Assembly (NCBI GenBank): GCA_944324805.1
Contig: CALUXS010000002.1
Coordinates: 160,554 to 224,553, forward strand
From: an uncultured Acholeplasmatales bacterium
GTDB taxonomy: Bacteria > Bacillota_I > Bacilli_A > Acholeplasmatales > Anaeroplasmataceae
Reading direction: 5' to 3'
Length of the DNA: 64,000 nt
Shown piece after piece: positions 41,685 to 50,908 of this stretch. The first letter of the stretch is position 1, and every line of letters starts with the position of its first letter. The notes under the pieces are model-generated. The model saw nothing but the letters and a program-made list of their open reading frames with translations, made no database searches and was not told where the DNA came from. Position numbers and translations under genes: made by a program.

Positions 41685-43383
41685 TAAAAAATTATTGTCT
41701 TTACTAGGAAAAGAAAAGAAACTTATTGTTTATATAACTATACTACAAATTATTGGATTAATACTAACAGTATCTATAAGTATGATAATGTGCATTGTTT
41801 TATACCAAATAATTACGTTTAATGAATACAAGTTTTTATATTTACTATTTGTAGTAGCTGTGATTATACTTATAAAGCTTTTTATTACTAGAATAATTGG
41901 CAAATTTCAAAGTATTATTGCTGATAGTGTAGAGATATCACTAAGAAATAAAATTAATGAAAAAATATTATCGCAGCATAAAGAATTTAGAAAATACAAT
42001 TCTCAAGCATTATCACAATTAAGCGTTGAAGGAATAGAACAACTTAACTTATATTATACTATTTATATTCCACAGTTTTTTTATTCTTTGATTTCACCTT
42101 TAATATTATTTATTATATTTTGCTTTATATCATGGGAAGTAGCAATAATATTTTTAGTATGTGTTCCTTTAATTCCAATGTCCATAATAGCAATTAGCAA
42201 ATATGCTAAAAAAATATTTGCTAAATATTGGGATAAATATTTAGCAATGGGCGGTGAATTTCTAGATAGCATAAAAGGTCTTAAAGAACTAAAAATATTT
42301 TTATACGATGAAAAAAGAGGAACAGAACTAGATTTGAAGGCAGAAGAATTTAGAAAGATAACAATGAAGGTTTTAGTAATGCAACTATGGAGTACTGCCA
42401 TAATGGACTTTGTAGCCTTTGGTGGAGCAGCATTAGGTCTTACAGTTGCATTATTGAATTTAAGGAACGGAACTATTAGTTCAGGATTTTTAGCTTTGTT
42501 CATAATTATTGTAGGAGCTGAATTTTTCTTACCTATGCGAGCCTTAGGTAGTGCATTTCATATTTCTATGAACGGGGCAACTGCAGGCAAAAAAATTCTA
42601 GAGATTCTAAATGAAAAAGAAGAGGAAGATGGAAAAACTATAATAGATAGAATTGATAGTATTACGTTTGAAGATGTCTACATAGATTATGGCAAAGAAA
42701 AAATAATAAAGTCATTTAGTGCAAGTATAAATAGCTTTGGTTTATATGGCTTAGTAGGAGAATCAGGTAGTGGAAAATCTACAATTTTAAAGCTTTTTTC
42801 TAAGGAATGTAAGGCTTCATTTGGGAAGTGTTTAATAAATGAAACAAACATAGAAGAAGTAAAGGAAGAAAGCTTATACCAAAAATTATGTTTTATATCA
42901 TATCAATCACATATTTTTAGTAAAACGCTTAGAGAAAATTTCCTTATTGTAAATCCGCTTGCTAAAGAAGAAGATATGTATAATGCATTAAAATTAGTTG
43001 GTCTAGAAAATTTTCCTTTAGATTTTAAATTTCAGGAAGATAGTAGTAATGTTAGTGGTGGTCAAAAACAAAGATTCATATTGGCCTTTTATTTAACGAG
43101 AGAATATGATGCCTATTTACTTGATGAAGTGACTAGTAATATAGATTTTGATTCGGAAAAAATCATTATTGATATCATAAAAGAAATTAGTAAGAAAAAA
43201 ATAGTAATAATGATTTCACATCGCTTAGAAAATGTTGTTGACGCTAAACAAATTTTCTTTATCAATCAAAACAAAAAAGTAACAAAAGGATTACATAATG
43301 AGCTTTTAGAAAATGAAGAATACAAAAGCCTTTATAAACTACAAAGAGATTTAGAAAGAAGGGGTATAAATGAGCAAATTTAA
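41677..43383 (+). CDS. CydD-like ABC exporter subunit
   Basis: 568 residues: six-TM exporter domain (about 15-300), then ATPase with Walker A GESGSGKS (about 361-368), Q-loop ISYQSH, signature NVSGGQKQR (about 452-460), Walker B AYLLDEVTSN and H-loop ISHR. Half-transporter that overlaps its partner by 14 bp; together they resemble CydDC, which exports thiols and is needed for cytochrome assembly and heme homeostasis. The window has no cytochrome bd gene, so the real cargo may be different. Confidence 0.8.
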   Translation: MLDKKLLSLLGKEKKLIVYITILQIIGLILTVSISMIMCIVLYQIITFNEYKFLYLLFVVAVIILIKLFITRIIGKFQSIIADSVEISLRNKINEKILSQHKEFRKYNSQALSQLSVEGIEQLNLYYTIYIPQFFYSLISPLILFIIFCFISWEVAIIFLVCVPLIPMSIIAISKYAKKIFAKYWDKYLAMGGEFLDSIKGLKELKIFLYDEKRGTELDLKAEEFRKITMKVLVMQLWSTAIMDFVAFGGAALGLTVALLNLRNGTISSGFLALFIIIVGAEFFLPMRALGSAFHISMNGATAGKKILEILNEKEEEDGKTIIDRIDSITFEDVYIDYGKEKIIKSFSASINSFGLYGLVGESGSGKSTILKLFSKECKASFGKCLINETNIEEVKEESLYQKLCFISYQSHIFSKTLRENFLIVNPLAKEEDMYNALKLVGLENFPLDFKFQEDSSNVSGGQKQRFILAFYLTREYDAYLLDEVTSNIDFDSEKIIIDIIKEISKKKIVIMISHRLENVVDAKQIFFINQNKKVTKGLHNELLENEEYKSLYKLQRDLERRGINEQI

Positions 43384-45022
43384 ATTAATAGCTAAACTAT
43401 TAAAGCTAGTTAAAAGTTTTAGAAGCATTATATCTTTAGCTGTAATTAATGGAATAATAGGTAATTTATGCTCAATTTGTATTTCTTTATTTGCGGCTTT
43501 AGGACTAGTTTCAATAATGGGATATGATGTTGGTATAAATCTCATTGTAATAATTGTTATCATGATAGTGCTAGGTGTGATTAGAGGTGCTTTAAGATAT
43601 TTCGAACAATATTCAAATCATTATATTGCCTTTAAGATACTTGCACATATTAGGCATGTGATATATGAAAAACTTAGAGTTTTAGCTCCTGCTAAGTTAG
43701 AGACAAAGGAAAAAGGGGCAATCACAAATCAAATTACTTCTGATGTTGAGACTCTTGAGGTTTTTTATGCTCATACAATTTCACCGGTTTTAATAGCCAT
43801 TTTTGTTAATGGAAGCATTGTATTATTTATATCAATATACACCAATTTTGTATTAGGATTAATAGTGTTAGTATTTTATTTATTAGTTGGTGTTTTATTG
43901 CCTTATTTAATATATGAGAGAGCTAAAAAGGATGGGTTATCATATCGAAATATGCTCGCAAAATATAATGCCAAAACTTTAGATATGATACGTGGTAGAA
44001 AAGATATTTTGTTAACAAATAGTAAAGAATTATTTATTAAAAACTCAGAATGTGATACTAAAGAACTTGTCAATTACAAAAGAAAAAATATTATGCGTAC
44101 AATTATGACAAGAGGTTATGTTGATGTATTTATATATTTAGGAGCCATATCTATAATTATTGCAGGATATTTTTTATCTAAATATCATCTTATGAACCCA
44201 TTATTAATTCTAGTTGCTCTAATAGTTTATTTATCGAGCTTTGCCCCGATAACTGCTTTAGCTAACTTACCTGCAAATTTAAATCAAACCTTTGCAAGTG
44301 CAAAAAGATTATTTGCCTTGCTAAATGAAAAACCAATTTTTGAAGAAAAACATAACGACAATAAGATAGATTTTACAAGCTTGGATGTTAATAATTTATC
44401 ATTTGCATATGAAAATGAGGTGATTTTGAAAAATATTAATTTTTCTATAAAAAAAGGTGAGGCAATTGCTATTGTTGGACCATCAGGAATAGGGAAATCA
44501 ACTATTATAAAACTATTAATGCAATTCTACCCATATAATGGATCTATTAAAATTGATGGAAAAGAACTTGATCAAATTGACCATAATTCATTATATGAAA
44601 ATATATGTATGTTTACTCAAAATACATATTTATTCAATGATACTCTTAGAAATAATATTAAGATTGCTAAGCCAAATGCAAGTGATGATGAAATTATTGA
44701 AGTTTTAAAACAAGCATCAATATATGAATTTGTCTCTAATCTAGAAAATGGCTTAGATACAATAATTAAGGAAGATAGTATAAATATTAGTTTAGGCGAG
44801 AAGCAAAGACTTGGCTTAGCGAGGGTATTATTGAGAAAACCTAAACTTTTACTATTAGATGAACCAACAAGTAACATTGATAGCTTTAATGAATCAATAA
44901 TTCTTAACACATTAGAGTCACTTAAAAAGGATATGACTTTGATAATGATTTCACATAGAAAATCTAGCATAAGAATAGCTGATAGAATATATACTTTAAA
45001 GGATGGCATGCTCTATGAATAA
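43370..45022 (+). CDS. CydC-like ABC exporter subunit
   Basis: 550 residues with the same plan: TM domain (about 20-300), Walker A GPSGIGKS (about 370-377), signature region ISLGEKQRLGLARVL, Walker B LLLLDEPTSNID, and H-loop ISHR. The signature LGEKQ replaces the usual LSGGQ, a divergence commonly found in one half of heterodimeric exporters, so one of the two ATP sites may be degenerate. Starts within the end of the CydD-like gene. Its stop overlaps a 43-codon membrane-peptide gene. Confidence 0.8.
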   Translation: MSKFKLIAKLLKLVKSFRSIISLAVINGIIGNLCSICISLFAALGLVSIMGYDVGINLIVIIVIMIVLGVIRGALRYFEQYSNHYIAFKILAHIRHVIYEKLRVLAPAKLETKEKGAITNQITSDVETLEVFYAHTISPVLIAIFVNGSIVLFISIYTNFVLGLIVLVFYLLVGVLLPYLIYERAKKDGLSYRNMLAKYNAKTLDMIRGRKDILLTNSKELFIKNSECDTKELVNYKRKNIMRTIMTRGYVDVFIYLGAISIIIAGYFLSKYHLMNPLLILVALIVYLSSFAPITALANLPANLNQTFASAKRLFALLNEKPIFEEKHNDNKIDFTSLDVNNLSFAYENEVILKNINFSIKKGEAIAIVGPSGIGKSTIIKLLMQFYPYNGSIKIDGKELDQIDHNSLYENICMFTQNTYLFNDTLRNNIKIAKPNASDDEIIEVLKQASIYEFVSNLENGLDTIIKEDSINISLGEKQRLGLARVLLRKPKLLLLDEPTSNIDSFNESIILNTLESLKKDMTLIMISHRKSSIRIADRIYTLKDGMLYE

Positions 45023-45146
45023 TTTGTTAAGTTTTACGTCTCCTGCAAGAATTATTGCTTATATAGCACTTGGAATGGCAATAATATTTATCGGAATAAT
45101 CATTCTAAATTATTATAAACATAAAGGTAAAAATAATGACAAATAA
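45015..45146 (+). CDS. 43-residue single-TM protein of the exporter operon
   Basis: MNNLLSFTSPARIIAYIALG then MAIIFIGIIILNYYKHKGKNNDK: one TM helix (about 13-34) with a basic cytoplasmic tail. The ATG lies inside the last codons of the CydC-like gene, and its stop overlaps the ATG of the next gene (45136), so it is embedded in the operon by overlaps at both ends. This tight packing is good evidence that it is real. It could be a small subunit of the exporter; no homologue is recognised. Confidence 0.55.
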   Translation: MNNLLSFTSPARIIAYIALGMAIIFIGIIILNYYKHKGKNNDK

Positions 45147-45462
45147 GGAATTAAAAGCTTGGAATAAAGAAAAAGAAATAATTGAGATAATGATAAAAAA
45201 ATATTGTCATAAGAAACATAGAACTAAAAAGGATAATCTTTGTGAAGAATGCAACGAATTACTTGAATATAGCTTATTTAGATTAGAAAAATGTCCTTTT
45301 AAAAAAAATAAGAAATTTTGTAATTTTTGTAAAGTACATTGCTATAACAAAGATATGAGAGAAAAAATTAAAAAAGTTATGCGTTATTCTGGCCCTAGAT
45401 TAATTTTTAGTCATCCAATATTTGTATTTAAGCATTTAATTCAAAAAATAAAACAAAAATAG
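45136..45462 (+). CDS. YgbA-family (nitrous-oxide-stimulated promoter) protein
   Basis: 108 residues with the cysteine pattern of the family: KKYCHKKHRTKKDNLCEECN, ELLEYSLFRLEKCPF, KKFCNFCKVHCYNKDMREKI, then KKVMRYSGPRLIFSHPIF. The several CxxC-like cysteines suggest metal or Fe-S binding. In enterobacteria ygbA is induced by nitrosative stress and linked to cysteine repair under NO. Here it ends an exporter operon behind candidate metal-responsive operators, which would tie it to metal or heme stress. Terminator follows. Confidence 0.85.
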   Translation: MTNKELKAWNKEKEIIEIMIKKYCHKKHRTKKDNLCEECNELLEYSLFRLEKCPFKKNKKFCNFCKVHCYNKDMREKIKKVMRYSGPRLIFSHPIFVFKHLIQKIKQK

Positions 45463-45467
45463 CTAAG

Positions 45468-45494
45468 ATCCCCATTAATCTATGGGGATTTTTT
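45468..45494 (+). terminator. Intrinsic terminator
   Basis: ATCCCCA and TGGGGAT stem plus TTTTTT, at the end of the exporter operon. Confidence 0.88.
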
Positions 45495-45565
45495 ATGTAT
45501 TAAATAATTGATGGAAATCGAAACAAATGCTATAATCAAAACAAAATGAGCGAGGAGTTGTTATT

Positions 45566-48457
45566 ATGAAAAGCTATGAAAGAATACAAGTAAAATACAT
45601 TGATGAAATTAAATCAAACATTACAATATATAGACATAAAAAAACAAATGCAAGAATTTGTACGATTGAAAATGATGATAATAATAAGGTATTCAGTATA
45701 GCATTTAGAACACCACCTAAAGATAATACGGGATTAACGCACATTTTAGAGCATTCTGTATTATGTGGTTCTAAAAAGTACCCTGTAAAAGACCCTTTTG
45801 TAGAATTATTAAAAGGATCACTAAATACTTTTTTAAATGCTTTTACATTTCCTGATAAAACAATGTATCCTTGTGCTAGTCAAAATGACAAAGATTTTAA
45901 AAACTTAATGAGTGTTTACATGGATGCTGTTTTTTATCCTCAAATTTATAAACATGAAGAAATTTTTATGCAGGAGGGATGGCATTATCATATTTTAGAT
46001 AAGAATCAGGATATTACATATAATGGTGTCGTTTATAATGAGATGAAGGGGGCATTTTCTGATCCTCAGCAATTACTAATAAGAACTATAATGAAACATC
46101 TATATAAGGATACGCCATATTCTTATGAATCAGGTGGTTTTCCTGAAGAAATACCTAATTTGAAGTATGAAGATTTTATAGAATTTCATTCTAAATATTA
46201 TCATCCAAGCAATGCTTACATTTTTATATATGGTAATTGTGATATGGAAGAAAGACTTTGTTGGTTAGATAAAGAATATTTAGCTAATTTTTCAAAAGAC
46301 GATTTTGATACTAAAATACCTTATCAAAAAAATTTTACTAAAGTAGAATATATTGATGAATTCTATCCATTATCAGAAAATGAAAAAACAGATAATAAAG
46401 CAATTTTATCATATGCCTTAGCATTACCGACAACACTTGATAACAAATTGATTACAGCAATGAATATGTTGTTAAATGTTTTGTTTAATGCAGAGGGAGC
46501 ACCTATTAAAGAAGCATTATTGAATTCTAAAATAACGCCTGTAGTTAGTGCCTTTATTGATGATGCAATGCTTCAACCATTGTTAGTAATTAAAGCGATA
46601 GATTGTGACGAAAATAGAAAAAATGAATTTATAGAAATAATTGAAAGTGAATTAAAACAAGTTGTAAAAAAAGGTGTAGATAAAAGTTCTATTGAAGCTT
46701 TAATTAATTATAAGGAATTCAAAGTTAGAGAAGGAAAGTATGGTTATATGCCAAAAGGATTGGGAATAATTATGGATTGCTTATCCTCTTGGCTATATGA
46801 TGAAAATGCGATATTTAATAAATTTACTATTTTAGATGTATTAGATGAACTTAGAAATGAACTTAAGGGTGATTACTTTGAAAGTATAATTGAAGAGTAT
46901 ATTCTAAATAATAAACATAAGGTATTTGTCAATTTAATGCCATCACATAGTCTAAGCTATGAGAAAGAAAGAAAACAAAATGAAAAGTTAAAAAGATATA
47001 AGAAAATGCTATCTGAAAGTGATTTAGAAAAATTAATTGAAAAAAATATTAAATTACAAAAATATCAAAGTGAAGAAACAAGTGAAGAGGCAAAAGCAAC
47101 TTTGCCAAAGTTAACAATTTCTGACTTATCTATGGTTCCTGAAAAATATAAGTGTGAAGAACTATTTTATAATGATATAAGAGTACTATTTTCAGATTAT
47201 TTTACAAATAAAATAAATTATATTAGTTATTGTTTTAGCATAGATGACCTTTCAATTATAGAAATACAATATTTAGAATTATTTGCTGATTTGTTAGGAA
47301 AGCTTTCGACTGATAAAAGAACATATAAGCAAATAGTAAAAGATACTAGAAATTATACAGGAGAAATAAGTTTTACAATTAATACATTAACAAAAATAGA
47401 TGGAACTAGCCACACAGAATTTAAAATTAGCTATAGTGCTTTAGATAAATACATGAATTTGGCAAATGACCTAGTTTTAGATGTTCTATTTAATTCTGAT
47501 TTTAATGATGAAAAACGAATTTTAGAGCGTATAAAACAAATGAAAGTTAGTTTAGAAAAAGGTTTGGCAAATAACGGACACATTGTAGGATTACAAAGAG
47601 CATTATCATATTTTGAAGCATCTAGCTTAATATCAGACTCAATAAATGGAATTGGTTATTTAGATTTTTTGACAGTTATCTATAAAGATTTTAATCTTAA
47701 TGTGATAAAAGATAAAATTTTTGAGATTGTCAGTAAAACTCTATCTAAAAAAAGATTTAGCGCATGTGTGGTTTGTGAAAAGGAATCTTTATATAAAAAT
47801 TATGAATATATAGATTATGCATATGAAAAATTAAATGACAAAAATCAAGGCGGCATCAATAAATACGATTTTAAAGTATTGAATGAGGGATTTAAAACTA
47901 AATCAAATATAAACTATGTAGCTAAGGTAGGAAAGTATAAAAGTGAATATAATGGGGCAATGATTGTCTTAAGTAATGCCTTAAATTTAGATTATTTATG
48001 GAATAGAGTAAGAGTTCAAGGTGGAGCTTATGGTTGTATGTTGATGTGTCCGATTACAAAAACTATTGGCTTAGTTTCTTACCGTGATCCGCAAATTAAA
48101 AAAACTTTAGAAGTATATGATGAAATAGTAAATTACATAAGTGAATTTAATCCTTCTGATGAGCAATTACTGCAATATAAGATTGGAGCAATTGGAGGAC
48201 TTGATTATGTCCTTCATCCTAGTACAAAAGGATATAAAGCTCAACAGGAATATATTCAAGGTTGTAGCTATGAGTTGCAGGTTAAATATCGTAAAGAGGC
48301 ATTAATGGCAACAAAAGAAGACATTAGAAAACTTAAAGATTGTTTTTTAGAAGCATTAAAAGAAAATATTATTTTAGTAATTGGTAATGACATGGAAATT
48401 GAAAAAAATAAAGAAATTTTCAAAAATATTAGAAATATAACAAAAGGAGATAACTAG
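45566..48457 (+). CDS. M16C-family zinc metallopeptidase (presequence-protease-like)
   Basis: 963 residues. The inverted zinc motif HxxEH is HILEH at 59-63 (LTHILEHSVLCGSKKYP), with the third ligand Glu in VVYNEMKG (about 158). M16C-associated middle domain, then the inactive second peptidase half with GGAYG (about 823). It degrades peptides inside the cell as in PreP. Good GAGGAG ribosome site. The nitroreductase gene starts two bases after it, so the pair is co-transcribed. Normal length, complete. Confidence 0.9.
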   Translation: MKSYERIQVKYIDEIKSNITIYRHKKTNARICTIENDDNNKVFSIAFRTPPKDNTGLTHILEHSVLCGSKKYPVKDPFVELLKGSLNTFLNAFTFPDKTMYPCASQNDKDFKNLMSVYMDAVFYPQIYKHEEIFMQEGWHYHILDKNQDITYNGVVYNEMKGAFSDPQQLLIRTIMKHLYKDTPYSYESGGFPEEIPNLKYEDFIEFHSKYYHPSNAYIFIYGNCDMEERLCWLDKEYLANFSKDDFDTKIPYQKNFTKVEYIDEFYPLSENEKTDNKAILSYALALPTTLDNKLITAMNMLLNVLFNAEGAPIKEALLNSKITPVVSAFIDDAMLQPLLVIKAIDCDENRKNEFIEIIESELKQVVKKGVDKSSIEALINYKEFKVREGKYGYMPKGLGIIMDCLSSWLYDENAIFNKFTILDVLDELRNELKGDYFESIIEEYILNNKHKVFVNLMPSHSLSYEKERKQNEKLKRYKKMLSESDLEKLIEKNIKLQKYQSEETSEEAKATLPKLTISDLSMVPEKYKCEELFYNDIRVLFSDYFTNKINYISYCFSIDDLSIIEIQYLELFADLLGKLSTDKRTYKQIVKDTRNYTGEISFTINTLTKIDGTSHTEFKISYSALDKYMNLANDLVLDVLFNSDFNDEKRILERIKQMKVSLEKGLANNGHIVGLQRALSYFEASSLISDSINGIGYLDFLTVIYKDFNLNVIKDKIFEIVSKTLSKKRFSACVVCEKESLYKNYEYIDYAYEKLNDKNQGGINKYDFKVLNEGFKTKSNINYVAKVGKYKSEYNGAMIVLSNALNLDYLWNRVRVQGGAYGCMLMCPITKTIGLVSYRDPQIKKTLEVYDEIVNYISEFNPSDEQLLQYKIGAIGGLDYVLHPSTKGYKAQQEYIQGCSYELQVKYRKEALMATKEDIRKLKDCFLEALKENIILVIGNDMEIEKNKEIFKNIRNITKGDN

Positions 48458-48458
48458 A

Positions 48459-49004
48459 ATGAATACATTAGATGCTATAAAGCAAAGAAGAAGTATTAGA
48501 AGATTTAAAAATGAATTAGTAAGTGAAGAAGTTATAAAAAACATTATTGAACATGCAAGATTTTCCCCTTCATGGAAAAATACTCAAGTAACTAGATATT
48601 ATATTTTAGAGGATAAAAACAAAATAAAGCAAATAGCATCTAATGCCACTTTAGGATTTACGTATAATATAGATACTTTGGAAAATGCAAATCAAGTGGC
48701 CGTTTTAACTGCAATCAAAGGTAGAAGTGGAGTAGAAAGGGATGGATCATATTCAACAGATAAAGATGCTTCTTGGCTTATGTTTGATGTTGGTGTTGCA
48801 TCTCAAAGTTTTTGTTTATCTGCTTATGAGCTTGGAGTAGGAACGGTAATTATGGGCTATTTTTCAGCAGAAAAGGTTAAAGAAATATTAGGAATAGCTG
48901 ATAACGAAGAAGTAGTAGTTTTAATTCCATTTGGCTATGCCTTAGAGAATCCTGAGTCACCAAAAAGAAAAACTGTAGATGAATTACTAAAATTTATAAA
49001 ATAA
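48459..49004 (+). CDS. Nitroreductase-family flavoprotein
   Basis: 181 residues. Typical start TLDAIKQRRSIRRFKNELVS (FMN phosphate contact), ARFSPSWKNTQ (about 31-41), a dimer core, and GVGTVIMGYF. Reduces nitro compounds, quinones or flavins with NAD(P)H; substrate not predictable. Transcribed with the M16C gene, ribosome site AAAGGAG in its end. Terminator directly after. Confidence 0.88.
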   Translation: MNTLDAIKQRRSIRRFKNELVSEEVIKNIIEHARFSPSWKNTQVTRYYILEDKNKIKQIASNATLGFTYNIDTLENANQVAVLTAIKGRSGVERDGSYSTDKDASWLMFDVGVASQSFCLSAYELGVGTVIMGYFSAEKVKEILGIADNEEVVVLIPFGYALENPESPKRKTVDELLKFIK

Positions 49005-49006
49005 TG

Positions 49007-49030
49007 ATGGGTTTTTATAACCCATTTTTT
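49007..49030 (+). terminator. Intrinsic terminator
   Basis: ATGGGTT/AACCCAT stem followed by TTTTTT. Confidence 0.8.
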
Positions 49031-49151
49031 ATTGTGTGTAAATAATATACACAAAATTTTGTAAAAAATATAAAAAAACATTGAAATTACAATGAAAAAT
49101 ATACACAATAAAAAAATAAATTTGCAAATTTAAAGTGTATTTATTTTATAG

Positions 49152-49365
49152 TATTATATAGCTGTAGATACAAACAGCAATAAATAATTGATTGAAGGTT
49201 TTTTAATTTATTAAAATTATGATATGTATCTAGGTAGATGTTTACAGCAAAAATTATAATGATAAAAGTATGATTTTTTGAAGGATTATTGAATGAATAA
49301 CATCTAGTTTAAAACGTGTTTACACGTGTGGCTTAAGAATTAATAATAATCTTAAGCCTTTTATA
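49152..49365 (+). ncRNA. Candidate structured RNA or leader upstream of the DUF2828 gene
   Basis: The 385-bp gap before the DUF2828 gene holds several nested complementary elements: GCTGT/ACAGC (49161-49178), AGATAC/GTATCT (near 49166 and 49225), AGATGTT/AACATCT (near 49236 and 49299), ACGTGT/ACACGT (near 49314-49327), and finally GGCTTAAG/CTTAAGCC (49330-49357) followed by TTTT. The ACAGC sequence occurs twice, so alternative foldings are possible. The last hairpin lies about 20 nt before the ribosome site. It is either a terminator-ended small RNA or an attenuator leader. It matches no riboswitch I know. Confidence 0.45.
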
Positions 49366-49388
49366 ATGAAAATTTAGGAGGTAAGAGT

Positions 49389-50879
49389 ATGAGCATAGTA
49401 GATTATTTACAAAATCAAAATAACGTAGTTAAAAATAGTAAAGGACTATTAGCATATCAAAGCACTAATAGTAGTCTTTTAGATATGTTTAGTAGTATTA
49501 GTTCATTTAGTAGAGCATCTAATTCATCAAAGGTTACTATTTTATTTGCAAACTGCTTGGCTGAAGATAAATTACTAGCTTTTAAACTTGCCTTTTATAT
49601 ACGCGATTTTAGAAAATTAGGTCAAGGTGAAAGAAATCTAGCTCGTAAATTATATAAGTTTTTGGCAACTATAGAACCAAAGTCATTTGCTAAAAATATT
49701 TATCTAATTCCATTTTATGGCAGATATGATGATTTATATGCTTTAGTTGGAACACCTTTAGAAAAAGAAATGTTTAAGTATATGTATGACACTTTAATAA
49801 ATGATTTAAATAGTGAATATCCATCATTGTTAGGTAAATGGTTAATATCAGCTAATTTAAAAAGCACTAAATTTCATTTAGGAGTAAAAACAGCAAAATA
49901 TTTTGCTTATTTTAGTACCAACGATGAAAAAATGCTTGGGCATTTAGATAGTAGAAAGCTTAATAATATTTGTAAGGATTATCGTCTTTTAGTTACTAAG
50001 CTAAGAAAAAAAATCGATATTCTAGAAACAAAATTATGTTCAAAGGATTACGAAAATATTGATTTCTCTAAAATACCAAGCAAAGCTTTAATGCAGTATT
50101 CTTCATTCTTTAATAATAAACTAAATGAAAAATATAGCGAATATTTATTAAATGTAGAGAAAAATAAGGTGAATATAAATGTTAAAACATTAACACCATA
50201 CGAAATCATTAGAAAAATCAGAAAAAATAACTCTCCAGATTTAGAATTAATGTGGCAAAACTTGCCAGATTATGTTAATGGAAGTTTTGACACATTAGTT
50301 GTGGCAGATACATCGGGGTCTATGGTTGGCAAACCATTAGATGTGGCCTTATCTTTGGCAATATATTTTGCTGAGCATAATAAAGGTATATGGCATAACA
50401 AAATGATAACTTTCTCTGCTAAACCTAGTTTTATTTCATTTAAAGGAGATAGCTTATATAGCAAGGTGTGCTCTATCCCTTGTATAAATGAAAATACAAA
50501 TATTGAATCAGTATTTAAATTAATTTTAAATACAGCAATTCAAAATAAACTAGCACCTGATCAGTTGCCTAAAAAAGTAATAATAATATCTGATATGCAA
50601 TTTGATAATTGTAAAACAAAGAAAAAAGATTACTTTAATTATCTAAAGGAAAAATATAGTTCTAATGGATATGAATTGCCACAACTAGTTTTTTGGGATG
50701 TTAGTCAAAATAATTATCGTGGAAAGTATTACGTATCCTACAATACGGAAGGAGCTCTATTACTTAGTGGTATCAATCCTAATATCTTTGATAGTCTAAT
50801 GAAATCTATTGAACCTAATCCATTAGAGTATATGCAAGAGGTATTAAATGATCCATATTTTGATCAAATATCCATATAA
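49389..50879 (+). CDS. DUF2828-family (TROVE/vWA-like) protein
   Basis: 496 residues. N-terminal helical part with the family segment AFYIRDFRKLGQGERNLARKLYKFLA (about 74-100) and LIPFYGRYDDLYAL (about 111-125). The C-terminal half is a von Willebrand A domain with a MIDAS motif VVADTSGSM (about 303-312) and KKVIIISDMQFD. The plan is that of Ro60/TROVE proteins, which bind structured RNAs such as Y RNA, but whether DUF2828 proteins do is not established. GGAGG precedes the start. A probable structured RNA lies just upstream and a WYL protein is convergent. Confidence 0.8.
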   Translation: MSIVDYLQNQNNVVKNSKGLLAYQSTNSSLLDMFSSISSFSRASNSSKVTILFANCLAEDKLLAFKLAFYIRDFRKLGQGERNLARKLYKFLATIEPKSFAKNIYLIPFYGRYDDLYALVGTPLEKEMFKYMYDTLINDLNSEYPSLLGKWLISANLKSTKFHLGVKTAKYFAYFSTNDEKMLGHLDSRKLNNICKDYRLLVTKLRKKIDILETKLCSKDYENIDFSKIPSKALMQYSSFFNNKLNEKYSEYLLNVEKNKVNINVKTLTPYEIIRKIRKNNSPDLELMWQNLPDYVNGSFDTLVVADTSGSMVGKPLDVALSLAIYFAEHNKGIWHNKMITFSAKPSFISFKGDSLYSKVCSIPCINENTNIESVFKLILNTAIQNKLAPDQLPKKVIIISDMQFDNCKTKKKDYFNYLKEKYSSNGYELPQLVFWDVSQNNYRGKYYVSYNTEGALLLSGINPNIFDSLMKSIEPNPLEYMQEVLNDPYFDQISI

Positions 50880-50908
50880 AAACGAGAGCTTAATTACTCT
50901 CGTTTTTA
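50879..50908. terminator. Shared bidirectional terminator
   Basis: AAAACGAGAG (50879-50888) and CTCTCGTTTT (50897-50906) form a perfect 10-bp stem. The stop codon of the minus-strand WYL gene lies within the hairpin, serving both convergent genes. Confidence 0.9.

Noticed and set aside
41677..45022. Definite cytochrome bd assembly role
   Set aside because: No cydAB genes are in the window and the ABC halves are only CydDC-like, so the cargo is left open.
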